Assembly: GCA_026713105.1 (NCBI GenBank)
Contig: JAPOPC010000034.1
Location: 83,247-147,246 of the forward strand
Source: Acidimicrobiaceae bacterium
Lineage (GTDB): Bacteria > Actinomycetota > Acidimicrobiia > Acidimicrobiales > Poriferisodalaceae
Direction of reading: 5' to 3'
Length of the DNA: 64,000 nucleotides
Shown: one piece after another, positions 1-8,927 of the stretch
How positions within the stretch are numbered: the first letter of the stretch is position 1
Layout: each line of letters begins with the position of its first letter
Made by a program: the position numbers and the translations under genes
The notes under the pieces: generated by a model
The model's database searches: none
What the model saw: only the letters and a program-made list of their open reading frames with translations
Told to the model about the DNA's origin: nothing

Positions 1-1
1 G

Positions 2-286
2 GTGGTCATCATCGCCGTGCGAGAGCTGGCCATTAGCGCGTACCGGTCAAGAGCCGGTCGCCGGGGCATCTCGATCCCGGCCACCAAGCTGGCCAAGTGG
101 AAGACGTTCACCCAGCTCTGGGCCATCGGCTTCGCGGTCATGCCGCCGCTGGCGACGAACGCCCACTGGATCGCCACGCTCACCTTGTGGGTCGCGGTGG
201 CGCTCACGGTCTGGACCGGCTGGTCGTACCTGCGCTCGGCACGCAGCGTTGCCGCGGCCCAGCTCGGCGACGACGCAGACGGCTGA
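2..286 (+). CDS. pgsA: CDP-diacylglycerol-glycerol-3-phosphate 3-phosphatidyltransferase, C-terminal part
   Basis: The reading frame is open from the window edge, so the gene starts upstream and only about the last 94 residues are present. They match the C-terminal half of PgsA: the RELAISAYRS and AGRRGISIPA stretch, an AKWKTFTQ segment, then two hydrophobic membrane segments. The enzyme makes phosphatidylglycerol phosphate in the inner membrane. The CDP-binding DG..AR motif lies outside the window. pgsA followed by cinA and later recA is a familiar actinobacterial order, which supports the assignment. Confidence 0.85.
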   Translation: MVIIAVRELAISAYRSRAGRRGISIPATKLAKWKTFTQLWAIGFAVMPPLATNAHWIATLTLWVAVALTVWTGWSYLRSARSVAAAQLGDDADG

Positions 287-340
287 GGCCGAGCCGGTAG
301 GCGAAGCCGTGGCCCGAGCGGCCCGTGAGCGCAGCGAGCA
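285..340 (+). repeat. Dispersed post-stop repeat, copy A
   Basis: Begins on the stop codon of pgsA with GAGGCCGAGCC. Its second part, positions 311-340, matches 10728-10757 at 27 of 30 bases. Its first part matches the copy at 57513 at about 25 of 30 bases. No coding role seen. Confidence 0.6.
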
Positions 341-381
341 GCCAGGGTGCGCGTAGCCGGCCGCAATTAGGGTCACGCCTT

Positions 382-1866
382 GTGAAGACCGAGATCGTCG
401 CCGTAGGCACAGAACTGCTGTTGGGCCAGATTGTCGACACCAATTCGTCGTGGATGGGCGAGCAGCTCGCCCTGGCCGGCATCGACAGCCACTACCAGAC
501 GAAGGTGGGCGACAACTGGGACCGCATCGACGCATCGTTCCGGCTGGCGCTCGACCGCAGCGATGCCGTCATCGTGTGCGGCGGGTTGGGGCCGACCCAA
601 GACGACATCACCCGTGAAGTGCTCGCATCGGTGATGGGTGTCGAACTGGTGCTCGATGAGCGGATCGCCGAGCGAATCCGCGCCATGTTTGCCAGCCGCA
701 GCCGCCCGATGCCCGAGAACAATCTGCGCCAGGCCATGGTGCCCGCCGGCGCCACGCCGATCCCGCAGCAGCCCGGCACGGCCCCCGGATTGATGGCGCC
801 GATTCGCTGGGTGCGGGGCGTGGGCGCAGTGCCGCCGGGCGCCGAGCCTCCAGGCGGCGCTGAGGTGCTCGACCGTGTGGTCTACGTAGTGCCCGGCGTG
901 CCCTATGAGATGCGCGAGATGCTCAATGGCACGGTGCTGGGCGACCTGCAACGTCGCGCCGGGGTGAGCGCGACGATCGAGAGCCGGGTTCTGCGGACGT
1001 GGGGCCAGAGCGAATCGGGGCTGGCCGAGATGCTGGCCGGCCGCATCGACGAGCTCGACGAGACCGGCAACCCGACGCTCGCGTTCCTGGCCAGCGGCAT
1101 CGAGGGCATCAAGGTCCGCATCACTGCCAAGGGGGCCGACTCTGCTGAGGCGTGGAGTCTGATCGACGCTGAGCAGGCGGTGTTGGAACCGGTGCTGGGC
1201 GACTTGGTGTTCGCCTACGACGACGACAACATGGAAATGGCAGTTCTCGGCGAGCTCAGCCGTCTCGGGCTGACGCTGGGCGTGGCTGAGACGATCACCG
1301 GCGGGCGCATGGCGAACCGCCTGTCATCCGCCGAAGCGGCCATGCGGGCAGGCACCGCCTTGGGCGGGGCGAAGCTGGGCGATGCTGGCTTGGCGTCGGC
1401 AGGCGACGCGGAGACGAATTCAGCAAACTCGGCGACGTCAGCTCGTTCGAGTGTTCGGACGTTCGCCGGCGGCATCGTGGCCCGCTCAGAGCACTTGGCC
1501 GAGTACCTGCTGCATGCCGGATCGTCGGAAGTGTCGCCCATGGGAGATGGCCTCGTGCCTCCGCTGGCGTCGACCGCCGGTGCCGAAGCGCTCGCACGGG
1601 CCGCTCGGCTGCGCACGGGCGCCAGCGTCGGCCTTGCGGTGACAGCAATCGAGGACCGTGCTTCAGCAACACCCGAGCACCCATACGGCACCGCATTCCT
1701 TGCTGTGTCGATTTCGGCGCAAGCGGCACACGGCGACACGCCCGCCGTGGCGCACCGGGACCAGGCAGACGAGATCCGCCTGCCGGGCGACCGCGAGCGG
1801 CTTGCCGACTACAGCGCCATCTCGGCGCTCAACTTGCTGCGCCTCATCCTGCAGGGTCGCCGCTAG
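382..1866 (+). CDS. cinA: CinA-family protein (molybdopterin-binding domain plus nicotinamide-nucleotide amidase domain)
   Basis: The protein has 494 residues from a GTG start at 382, chosen because VKTEIVAVGTELLLG is the family N-terminus; an upstream GTG at 325 lies in a dispersed repeat. The N-terminal domain carries GTELLLGQIVDTNS and GGLGPTQDD, typical of the MoCF/COG1058 domain. The C-terminal domain corresponds to PncC, which deamidates NMN. Two oddities: the usual AES-x-TGG motif reads AETITGG, and about 40 extra Ala/Gly/Ser-rich residues (about 1336-1465) replace the short loop before FAGGIVARSE. Activity of the amidase half is therefore uncertain. The family call is firm. Confidence 0.9.
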   Translation: MKTEIVAVGTELLLGQIVDTNSSWMGEQLALAGIDSHYQTKVGDNWDRIDASFRLALDRSDAVIVCGGLGPTQDDITREVLASVMGVELVLDERIAERIRAMFASRSRPMPENNLRQAMVPAGATPIPQQPGTAPGLMAPIRWVRGVGAVPPGAEPPGGAEVLDRVVYVVPGVPYEMREMLNGTVLGDLQRRAGVSATIESRVLRTWGQSESGLAEMLAGRIDELDETGNPTLAFLASGIEGIKVRITAKGADSAEAWSLIDAEQAVLEPVLGDLVFAYDDDNMEMAVLGELSRLGLTLGVAETITGGRMANRLSSAEAAMRAGTALGGAKLGDAGLASAGDAETNSANSATSARSSVRTFAGGIVARSEHLAEYLLHAGSSEVSPMGDGLVPPLASTAGAEALARAARLRTGASVGLAVTAIEDRASATPEHPYGTAFLAVSISAQAAHGDTPAVAHRDQADEIRLPGDRERLADYSAISALNLLRLILQGRR

Positions 1867-1966
1867 TGGGCTGATCCGACAGCTCGAGTCGGGGATCAAA
1901 CGGTCCCCACGCGACGACCGCTGCAGACTTACCGCGAATTCGAACTCTGGATGGCAGGCTGTCCCG

Positions 1967-2869
1967 ATGCGTTTCGGATTCTGGACGAAGAACGACCAAG
2001 AGATCTCAGCGATCATCGAGTGCTGCCAGCACGCTGAGGCAACCGGCTGGGACGGCTTGTGGTTCGCCGACCACTTCATGCCCAACGAGGAGAACGTGGA
2101 CCAGCCCATTCACGAGGCCTGGTCGGTGCTGGCCGCGCTGGCAGTGGCAGTGCCCCGGGTGCGACTGGGCCCGCTGGTTGCGGGCAACACGTATCGCAAT
2201 CCGGCGCTGACCGCCAAGACCGCTGCGACCATCGATCACATCTCCGGCGGCCGGGTGGTGCTCGGCATCGGTGCCGGCTGGCAGGAGAACGAGCACGAGG
2301 CCTACGGCTTCGAATTCGGGACGCTGCGCAGCCGCATGGACCGATTCGACGAAGCCGTCGAGATCATCAGCTCGCTGCTCGGCAACCACCGCACGAACCT
2401 GAACGGCGAGCACTACACGGTGGCCGAAGCGCCGCTCGACCCCAAGCCGGTGCAGTCGCCAATCCCGCTGCTCATCGGCGGCGGCGGGCGCAAACGCACG
2501 CTGCGGACCACCGCTCGCTGGGCCACGGAATGGAACTACTGGGGCATGCCCGACGACATCGCCGATCTGTGCAGCGTGCTCAACGGGCACTGCGAGGCGA
2601 TCGACCGCGACCCCGCTGAGATCAGCCGCTCCGCGTGCGCCCTGCTGTTCATCAACGAAGACTCGGCCAAGCTCGACCGCTTCCGCGCAATGGACCTCGG
2701 TCGGGCCACCATCGTGGGCACACCCGGCGAGGTGAGCGAGGTAGTCGAGCAGTACCGCCAGGTCGGCGTGGACGAGCTGATCATCCCCGATTTCACGTTC
2801 GGCCCGATGGACGCCAAGAAGCATTCCATGGACCTGTTCATCAACGAAGTGGCGCCCAACTTCCGCTGA
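1967..2869 (+). CDS. LLM-class F420-dependent oxidoreductase
   Basis: A 300-residue protein starting at ATG 1967 with MRFGFWTKND. It belongs to the bacterial luciferase-like TIM-barrel family: GLWFADHF near residue 30, the VRLGPLVAGNTYRNPALTAK strand, SGGRVVLGIGAGW, and PIPLLIGGGG near the phosphate-binding end. Actinobacterial members use coenzyme F420 rather than FMN; this is inferred from the subfamily look, not from a decisive residue. The substrate is unknown. A second, divergent member follows 103 bp downstream, and an F420:NADP oxidoreductase gene lies at 50.2 kb, so the cofactor is probably available. Confidence 0.85.
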   Translation: MRFGFWTKNDQEISAIIECCQHAEATGWDGLWFADHFMPNEENVDQPIHEAWSVLAALAVAVPRVRLGPLVAGNTYRNPALTAKTAATIDHISGGRVVLGIGAGWQENEHEAYGFEFGTLRSRMDRFDEAVEIISSLLGNHRTNLNGEHYTVAEAPLDPKPVQSPIPLLIGGGGRKRTLRTTARWATEWNYWGMPDDIADLCSVLNGHCEAIDRDPAEISRSACALLFINEDSAKLDRFRAMDLGRATIVGTPGEVSEVVEQYRQVGVDELIIPDFTFGPMDAKKHSMDLFINEVAPNFR

Positions 2870-2931
2870 GCGCCCAACTTCGGGGAGGCGCACAGCGCGA
2901 ACGCCAGCCGGCGTACCCCGCACGACACCAA

Positions 2932-2961
2932 ACCACGAGCCAGACCACGAGCCAGACCACG
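2932..2961 (+). repeat. 12-bp tandem repeat (2.5 copies) in the leader of the second LLM gene
   Basis: ACCACGAGCCAG occurs at 2932-2943 and 2944-2955, and ACCACGA again at 2956. It ends at the ribosome binding site GAAAGGA of the next gene. Confidence 0.75.
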
Positions 2962-2972
2962 AAAGGAATGCG

Positions 2973-3824
2973 ATGAAGATCGGTCTGTTCCAGATCAACA
3001 TGGGGGCGCTGGGCGAAGCGGCCGGCCCCGAGGGCGCCGGGCGAATTGCCGTCGCCGCCGAGCAGGCAGGCTTCGAGTCGGTCTGGACGGGGGAGCATGT
3101 GGTGCTTCCCGATCCGCAGGCACCGCCGTCGCCGGTGCCGCCGCTGCACCCGATGCTCGATCCCGCGGTTGCGCTCGCCTACGTTGCAGCGCTCACCAGC
3201 GAGATCAAGCTGGGCACCGGCATCATCATCGTGCCCCAGCGCAACCCGCTGGTGCTGGCCAAGGAGCTCGCCAGCGTGGATGTGCTGTCGGGGGGACGGC
3301 TGCTGTTCGGCGTGGGCGTCGGCTATCTGGGCGCCGAGTTCGAGGCGCTGGGCATCCCCATGGAAGACCGAGCCCGCCGCACCGAGGAGTACATCGAGGC
3401 GATGCGGGCGATCTGGTCGATGGATCAGCCGGCCTACGACGGCGAGTTCGTGAGCTTCTCGAACGTGCAGGCCCGGCCTCGGCCGGTCCAGCAGCCGGGA
3501 CCTCCGGTAGTGATGGGCGGCCACACCGCGCCGGCGTTCCGCCGGTCGGTCACCATGAGCGCGGGCTGGTACGGGTTCGCGCTCGACTACGACGCCACCC
3601 AGAGCTGCATCGAGGGGCTGTCCGAAGCGGGCGCCCGCTACGACCGCCCCGCCGAGCTCGGCCGCTTGGAGATCACCGTCACACCCCGGGTGCGCCCGAC
3701 ACCGGAGATGGTCGAGCGCTTCGCCGAGATGGGCGTCGACCGGCTGGTGCTGCTGCCCAACGGCCAGACCGTCGACGAGATCGCCGCGTTCGTCGACCAC
3801 ATCGGCACCACGCTGCTGTCCTGA
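2973..3824 (+). CDS. LLM-class F420-dependent oxidoreductase, second copy
   Basis: The 283-residue protein begins at ATG 2973, about 7 bases after a GAAAGGA ribosome binding site. It has the luciferase-like barrel signatures SVWTGEHVVLP, EIKLGTGIIIVPQRNPLVLAKELAS, SGGRLLFGVGVGYL, GAEFEALGIP and the C-terminal MGVDRLVLLP. It resembles the TIGR03619 type of F420-dependent enzymes and is only distantly similar to the preceding gene, so it is not a recent tandem duplicate. Substrate unknown. The two genes may be co-transcribed. Confidence 0.85.
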   Translation: MKIGLFQINMGALGEAAGPEGAGRIAVAAEQAGFESVWTGEHVVLPDPQAPPSPVPPLHPMLDPAVALAYVAALTSEIKLGTGIIIVPQRNPLVLAKELASVDVLSGGRLLFGVGVGYLGAEFEALGIPMEDRARRTEEYIEAMRAIWSMDQPAYDGEFVSFSNVQARPRPVQQPGPPVVMGGHTAPAFRRSVTMSAGWYGFALDYDATQSCIEGLSEAGARYDRPAELGRLEITVTPRVRPTPEMVERFAEMGVDRLVLLPNGQTVDEIAAFVDHIGTTLLS

Positions 3825-3859
3825 GGTCTTGGCATCGTCGTCGCTGACGCGACGTCGGC

Positions 3860-5104
3860 TCAGCGGCGTGCGGGGCCTGATTGGCGGAATATGGGTGGGC
3901 CCGCGGAGACCACGCCGTCGGCTTCGAGCGCGTCGATCGTGATGTCGTCGAGACCTGCTAGTTCGGCGAGCACTTCGCGGTTGTGCTGCCCGCGATCGCC
4001 GGAGACTGATCCGCGCTGGGCGCCTGCGTCTGCTCCGGTGAAGCGCCACGGCGACTGGGGCACGGTGAGCGGCACCGCCGCTTCGCCGGCCACGACATCC
4101 ACGAATGCGCCACGTTCGTGCGCCCAGTCGGTCTCGGCCAACTCGGCCACCGTGCGCACCTCGGCGGCCATCACCGACTTCACGCCGATCGCGTTCTCCA
4201 CGGCTTCGGCGCTGTCGAATTGGCTCACCCAGTCGGCGAAGATGGCCTCGATCTCGGCCCGGTGATGCACCCGGTCCTCGATGCGGGCGAACCGGGGGTC
4301 CTCGCGCAGATCGGGGCGGTCCATCGCTGCGGTGATCACCTTCATGCCGAAGTTGGCCGTGAGATCCAGCGTCACCGTGACGTGGCGGCCATTCGACAGG
4401 GGGTAGATCGCGGCCCAGTTCTGACCTCCCTTGAAGCCGATCTGGGGGTCTTGGCCAGTCATGTCGGTGGCGGCCAGGTCGTTGCACATGAGCGTGCTCT
4501 CGGCCATGGACACCTCGACGGCCTGCCCGTGGCCGGTCCGATGCCGCATGTGCAGTGCCGCCAGGATCGCGCCCAGCGCGTGGAGACCGGTGTAGGTGTC
4601 GGCATGGGACATCGGATCGTTGCGGTAGGGCTCATTGCCGCGCCGGCGAGCCACCATCTCGGTGACGCCGGCCTCGGCGTGCAGGACCCCCGCAAAGGCG
4701 CCGCGGTGGCTGCGGCTGTTCCCGTGCCCCCAGCCCGACACGGAAGCGACGATGATCCCGGGGTTGACCTCGGCGAGCGCGTCGTACCCCAGCCCGAGCT
4801 TGTCCAGCACGCCGGGACGGTAGTTCTCGAGCACGATGTCGGCCTTGGGAACCATGGTCATCAGCACTTCGCGGCCCGCCTCAGTCGTGAGGTCGAGCGA
4901 GACGCATTCCTTGCCGGCGTTGAACTGTGCGAAATAGGCCGACTGGCCGTCCACGTGCGGCACAACGAAGCGGGTCAGATCGGCATCGGGCGGCTCGATC
5001 TTCACCACCCGGGCGCCGAGGTCGGCGAGCAGGCGGCCGGCAATCGGGCCCGCGACAGCGCGGGTCAAATCCAGCACCAGGACATCTTCGAGCGGCCGTT
5101 CCAC
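3860..5104 (-). CDS. CaiB/BaiF-family CoA transferase
   Basis: A 414-residue class III CoA transferase, moving CoA between acids without a free intermediate. It shows VLDLTRAVAGPIAGRLLADLGARVVKIEPP at the N-terminus, the FNAGKECVSLDL strand, VLENYRPGVLDKLGLG, and Asp169 in SHADTYTG at the position of the catalytic aspartate of formyl-CoA transferase. The start is GTG at 5104, with TATCGT 8 bases upstream. Acyl group unknown. It faces the two oxidoreductases convergently. A second family member lies at 24.2 kb. Confidence 0.9.
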   Translation of the reverse strand: MERPLEDVLVLDLTRAVAGPIAGRLLADLGARVVKIEPPDADLTRFVVPHVDGQSAYFAQFNAGKECVSLDLTTEAGREVLMTMVPKADIVLENYRPGVLDKLGLGYDALAEVNPGIIVASVSGWGHGNSRSHRGAFAGVLHAEAGVTEMVARRRGNEPYRNDPMSHADTYTGLHALGAILAALHMRHRTGHGQAVEVSMAESTLMCNDLAATDMTGQDPQIGFKGGQNWAAIYPLSNGRHVTVTLDLTANFGMKVITAAMDRPDLREDPRFARIEDRVHHRAEIEAIFADWVSQFDSAEAVENAIGVKSVMAAEVRTVAELAETDWAHERGAFVDVVAGEAAVPLTVPQSPWRFTGADAGAQRGSVSGDRGQHNREVLAELAGLDDITIDALEADGVVSAGPPIFRQSGPARR

Positions 5105-5112
5105 GGCGTTTG

Positions 5113-5118
5113 ACGATA
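5113..5118 (-). promoter_or_regulatory. -10 box, probably leaderless, for the CoA transferase
   Basis: TATCGT read on the minus strand, separated by 8 bases from the GTG start at 5104. That spacing would place the transcription start at or next to the start codon. Confidence 0.5.
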
Positions 5119-5145
5119 GAGCCGCGCGGCGGCCGTTGCCCGGTG

Positions 5146-6453
5146 TCAGGTGCCGCGGCCCGCGTTGCCGGCCGGCATTGGCATCCAGACGCTGGGCGGT
5201 GACAGTTGCGCGGGAGAACGCCGTACCGGCGCAGGGGTGGCCGGCTCGAGCGGCACCGGGTTAGGTGTCAGCCCCCAGATGACCACCACGCCCGCAAGCG
5301 CAACGGCCCCGGCGAGCGCTATCGGCACCAGCGTCCCGCCCGAGCTCTCCAGCAGGAAGAACATGGCGATCGGGCCGATCATGCTCCCGATCCCGTAACA
5401 GAAGAACAACCGCCCCAGCACCGAACCGATGCCGGCCACGCCAAAGAGATGGGGCGTCACATCGCCCTGCAGCGCAACGAAGCCGCCGTAGCCGATACCC
5501 AAGATGACGGCGAACACCACGATCTGCGCGTAGCGATCCGAGGCGAAGAACCAGATCGCGAACGCAACCGGCAGCATCGCGAACGAGATCTTCAGCAGGC
5601 GGATCGAGCCCAGCGGCCGAGCGAAACTGGTCAGCAGCAGGCGGCCGAAGATGCTCGCGCCGCCGACCACAGACAGCAGCCACGCGGCTGCTCCGGCACT
5701 GATGCCGACGGAAGTCGCGAAGGGGATGATCGCCGCCAGCGAGCCGATGACCGGCACGGCGAAGAGTGCAGAGCCGATCGTGAGCTGCCAGAACGCCTTG
5801 GTCCGAAAGACGCGGCGCACATGCTCCCGCGGATGCGCGGTGGCCACGATCGGTGTGCGCCGCACCAGCACCAAGCACACCAGCACGGTGACCGCCCCGA
5901 TGACTGCAAGCCAGCGAAACGCCTCCCGCCAGCCCAGGTTCTCGATCATCCGCTGGGCGAGCGGCACCAGCACCATGGTTCCCAAGCCGGGCCCGGTGGC
6001 CACCAGGCCCTGAGACAGCGGTCGGTGCTTGAGGAACCACGACGCAGCCGTGGCGAACAGCGGTGAGACGAACAAACCCGCCCCGAACCCGCAGCCGACG
6101 CCGTACACGACGTAGCCGTGCCAGAGCTGCGAGACCGACGAGGTGGCCACCAACCCGGCCACGAACAGCGCGCCGCCCACGGCCAGCAGCGGCCTGGGAC
6201 CGAGGTGATGCAGCAACGGGCCCGAGATGATCCCCGTGCTGAAGAACAGCAGGGTCGCGATCCCGATCATGACCGAGGTGCCGCCCTGACCGGCCCCGAA
6301 CTCGGTCGCCATCGAGTCGATGAACGCGCCGAAGGTGTAGATGGTGCCGAAGGCCACGCCGCACGCCAGTCCTGCGCCGATCGCCACCAACCAGGCGCGC
6401 CACGAGTCGATGAGCTCGGGTTGGCTCGCAAGCGGGGGAGCGGCGGTCGCCAC
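5146..6453 (-). CDS. MFS transporter, oxalate/formate antiporter-like
   Basis: The 435-residue integral membrane protein has about 12 hydrophobic segments in two halves. LACGVAFGTIYTFGAFIDSM after the first segment, and the GVGCGFGAGLFVSPLFATAASWF helix, resemble the OFA/monocarboxylate branch of the major facilitator superfamily. A solute such as an organic acid is plausible, but the substrate cannot be read from sequence. Start is GTG 6453, 11 bp after the stop of the upstream crotonase gene, so the two are probably one operon. The tail after the last helix is short and proline-rich. Confidence 0.85.
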   Translation of the reverse strand: MATAAPPLASQPELIDSWRAWLVAIGAGLACGVAFGTIYTFGAFIDSMATEFGAGQGGTSVMIGIATLLFFSTGIISGPLLHHLGPRPLLAVGGALFVAGLVATSSVSQLWHGYVVYGVGCGFGAGLFVSPLFATAASWFLKHRPLSQGLVATGPGLGTMVLVPLAQRMIENLGWREAFRWLAVIGAVTVLVCLVLVRRTPIVATAHPREHVRRVFRTKAFWQLTIGSALFAVPVIGSLAAIIPFATSVGISAGAAAWLLSVVGGASIFGRLLLTSFARPLGSIRLLKISFAMLPVAFAIWFFASDRYAQIVVFAVILGIGYGGFVALQGDVTPHLFGVAGIGSVLGRLFFCYGIGSMIGPIAMFFLLESSGGTLVPIALAGAVALAGVVVIWGLTPNPVPLEPATPAPVRRSPAQLSPPSVWMPMPAGNAGRGT

Positions 6454-6464
6454 AGCTCAGGCCG

Positions 6465-7325
6465 TCAACCCTCTGTGCTGATCTCGCCAGTGAGGTCTGC
6501 CACTCGCATCTCGCCTTCTCGTGTCTGCCCGCCGAGTTCGATGAACTGTTCCATTGCAGGCATGGCCTCCGGAGTTCGCAAGAGCCGCTGGAACAGGTAC
6601 CGCTCTTCGAACAGGCCCTCCCGCAGTGGCAGCTCGTCGGCGGCGTTGACGGCCTGCTTGGCCAGCGCGACCGCGTGGGGCGGGAACTTCGCGATGCGGT
6701 AAGCCAACGCAGTCACAAAGGGCCTCAGCTCGTCGGCGGGCAGCGCCCGGTTGAGATAGCCCCACTGCTCGGCGGCGCGCGCGTCGAGGTCGACGCCGCC
6801 CAGGATCACCTCCATGGCTCGCCCTCGCCCGACGAGGCGTGGAAGACGCTGCGTGCCGGTGCCGCCGGGCAGGATGCCGATGGGCACCTCCATCTGGTTG
6901 ATGACGGTGCGATCGATGGCGCCGAAGCGCATGTCGCACGACATCGACAGCTCGCTCCCGCCGCCGCCGACCCGGCCGCCTATCTCGACGATGGTGGCCT
7001 TCGCCATCGTGCGGTAGCGCTCGCACATGTCATGGAACCCGGCGTGCTCGGTGGGCCGCTCGGCCTCTCCGTCGGTCGGGTAGCCCAGGATCGCCGTCAC
7101 GTCGAAGTGCGCGATGAAGAAATCTGGGTTGTCGCTGCGCAGCACGACCACCCGCACTGAGTCGTCATCGGCCACGTGCGTGCTGAACTTGGCGAGCTCG
7201 CGAAACAGCGCAGGCGTCATCACGTTGATCGGCGGTGCGTCGATGGTGGCAAACGCCACCCCTGCGTCACGTTCGATGTGCAGCAGCACGAAGTCGTCGT
7301 CGGTCATCTGGGCTGGGGTGCTCAT
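6465..7325 (-). CDS. Enoyl-CoA hydratase/isomerase (crotonase) family protein
   Basis: A 286-residue crotonase starting at ATG 7325 (MSTPAQMTDDD); the frame is open further upstream but without family similarity. GGGGSELSMSCDMRF holds the first expected acidic residue, and MEVPIGILPGGTGTQRLPR the second, equivalent to Glu144 and Glu164 of rat enoyl-CoA hydratase. Hydration or isomerisation of an enoyl-CoA is therefore likely. It leads a probable two-gene unit with the MFS carrier, suggesting uptake and CoA-dependent breakdown of an acid; that link is inference. Confidence 0.85.
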   Translation of the reverse strand: MSTPAQMTDDDFVLLHIERDAGVAFATIDAPPINVMTPALFRELAKFSTHVADDDSVRVVVLRSDNPDFFIAHFDVTAILGYPTDGEAERPTEHAGFHDMCERYRTMAKATIVEIGGRVGGGGSELSMSCDMRFGAIDRTVINQMEVPIGILPGGTGTQRLPRLVGRGRAMEVILGGVDLDARAAEQWGYLNRALPADELRPFVTALAYRIAKFPPHAVALAKQAVNAADELPLREGLFEERYLFQRLLRTPEAMPAMEQFIELGGQTREGEMRVADLTGEISTEG

Positions 7326-7501
7326 GGGTCGCAGCGTGCCACATGACTGTGACATCGCGACGTGCCGAGCCCTGGATCGCTGGGCACGCCTGAGGTGGTG
7401 TGCAGCCTCATCGAACGCGTCCAAATCGATTATCAGGCCGTGCCTGCTTCGTTGTGCGCGACTGAGGTGTCGTGCAATGGCCAGATTCGGCCCGTCTTGC
7501 C

Positions 7502-7531
7502 TTGACACGAACTGATGTTCGGAACTACATT
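7502..7531 (+). promoter_or_regulatory. SOS (LexA) operator inside a sigma70 promoter of recA
   Basis: TTGACA at 7502-7507 and TACATT at 7526-7531 form -35 and -10 boxes with an 18-base spacer. Inside the spacer, 7508-7521 reads CGAACTGATGTTCG, a perfect palindromic match to the actinobacterial/Gram-positive LexA consensus CGAAC-N4-GTTCG. LexA bound here would block RNA polymerase. The start codon is about 210 bases downstream. Confidence 0.88.
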
Positions 7532-7660
7532 GCTGTTATTCGAAGCGGCCGTCGCGCCAGCGCAGAGCGCAGGGGCGGCGGCTGCCAGTGCAGCGGCGTG
7601 CGGCGCACCGAGCGTTGCCGCGGTCCGCAGGAGATCAACCGGCAGAAAATCACCCGAGAG

Positions 7661-7683
7661 TTGTCACACCCCGCTTCTACGGT
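7661..7683 (+). promoter_or_regulatory. RecA-NDp-like (PafBC-type) promoter of recA
   Basis: TTGTCACAC at 7661-7669, then exactly 8 bases, then TACGGT at 7678-7683. The mycobacterial LexA-independent damage promoter is described as TTGTCRGTG-N8-TAnnnT. Here the first six bases, the spacing and the -10 fit, but GTG reads CAC. A transcript from here would have a leader of about 50 bases. Confidence 0.6.
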
Positions 7684-7740
7684 GCCCCTAGACGGCATCG
7701 CACGCTGGGTGCGGCCGAACGGGAGTCCGAGGAGGACGAC

Positions 7741-8832
<1,092 letters not shown>

Positions 8833-8927
8833 CACCGTCGACGACAGGCCGGTTGTCCTAGCCTGATCCGGTCGTAGGCGAGCGGGGTGATTCGGCCTCG
8901 GCTTGGTCTCGGATCGGGGAGAATCAG

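Larger units (their letters stand above)
7326..7740 (+). promoter_or_regulatory. recA: recA control region and leader (415 bp without a convincing gene)
   Basis: The longest gene-free stretch of the window. It contains an SOS-type promoter at 7502-7531, a second promoter of RecA-NDp type at 7661-7683, and the recA ribosome binding site AGGAGG at 7728-7733. A small frame at 7472-7744 is open but has no family character and overlaps these signals. The part next to 7325 must also hold the promoter of the divergent crotonase gene, which I could not locate. Confidence 0.75.

Noticed and set aside
2851..2882. Direct repeat GCGCCCAACTTC around the stop of the first LLM gene
   Set aside because: Two copies of 12 bases 20 apart, one of them coding; too little to support a named element.
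2841..4487. A 548-codon open frame on the minus strand
   Set aside because: Covered by the second LLM gene and by the true frame of the CoA transferase; the translation is Arg/Gly/His-rich without motifs.
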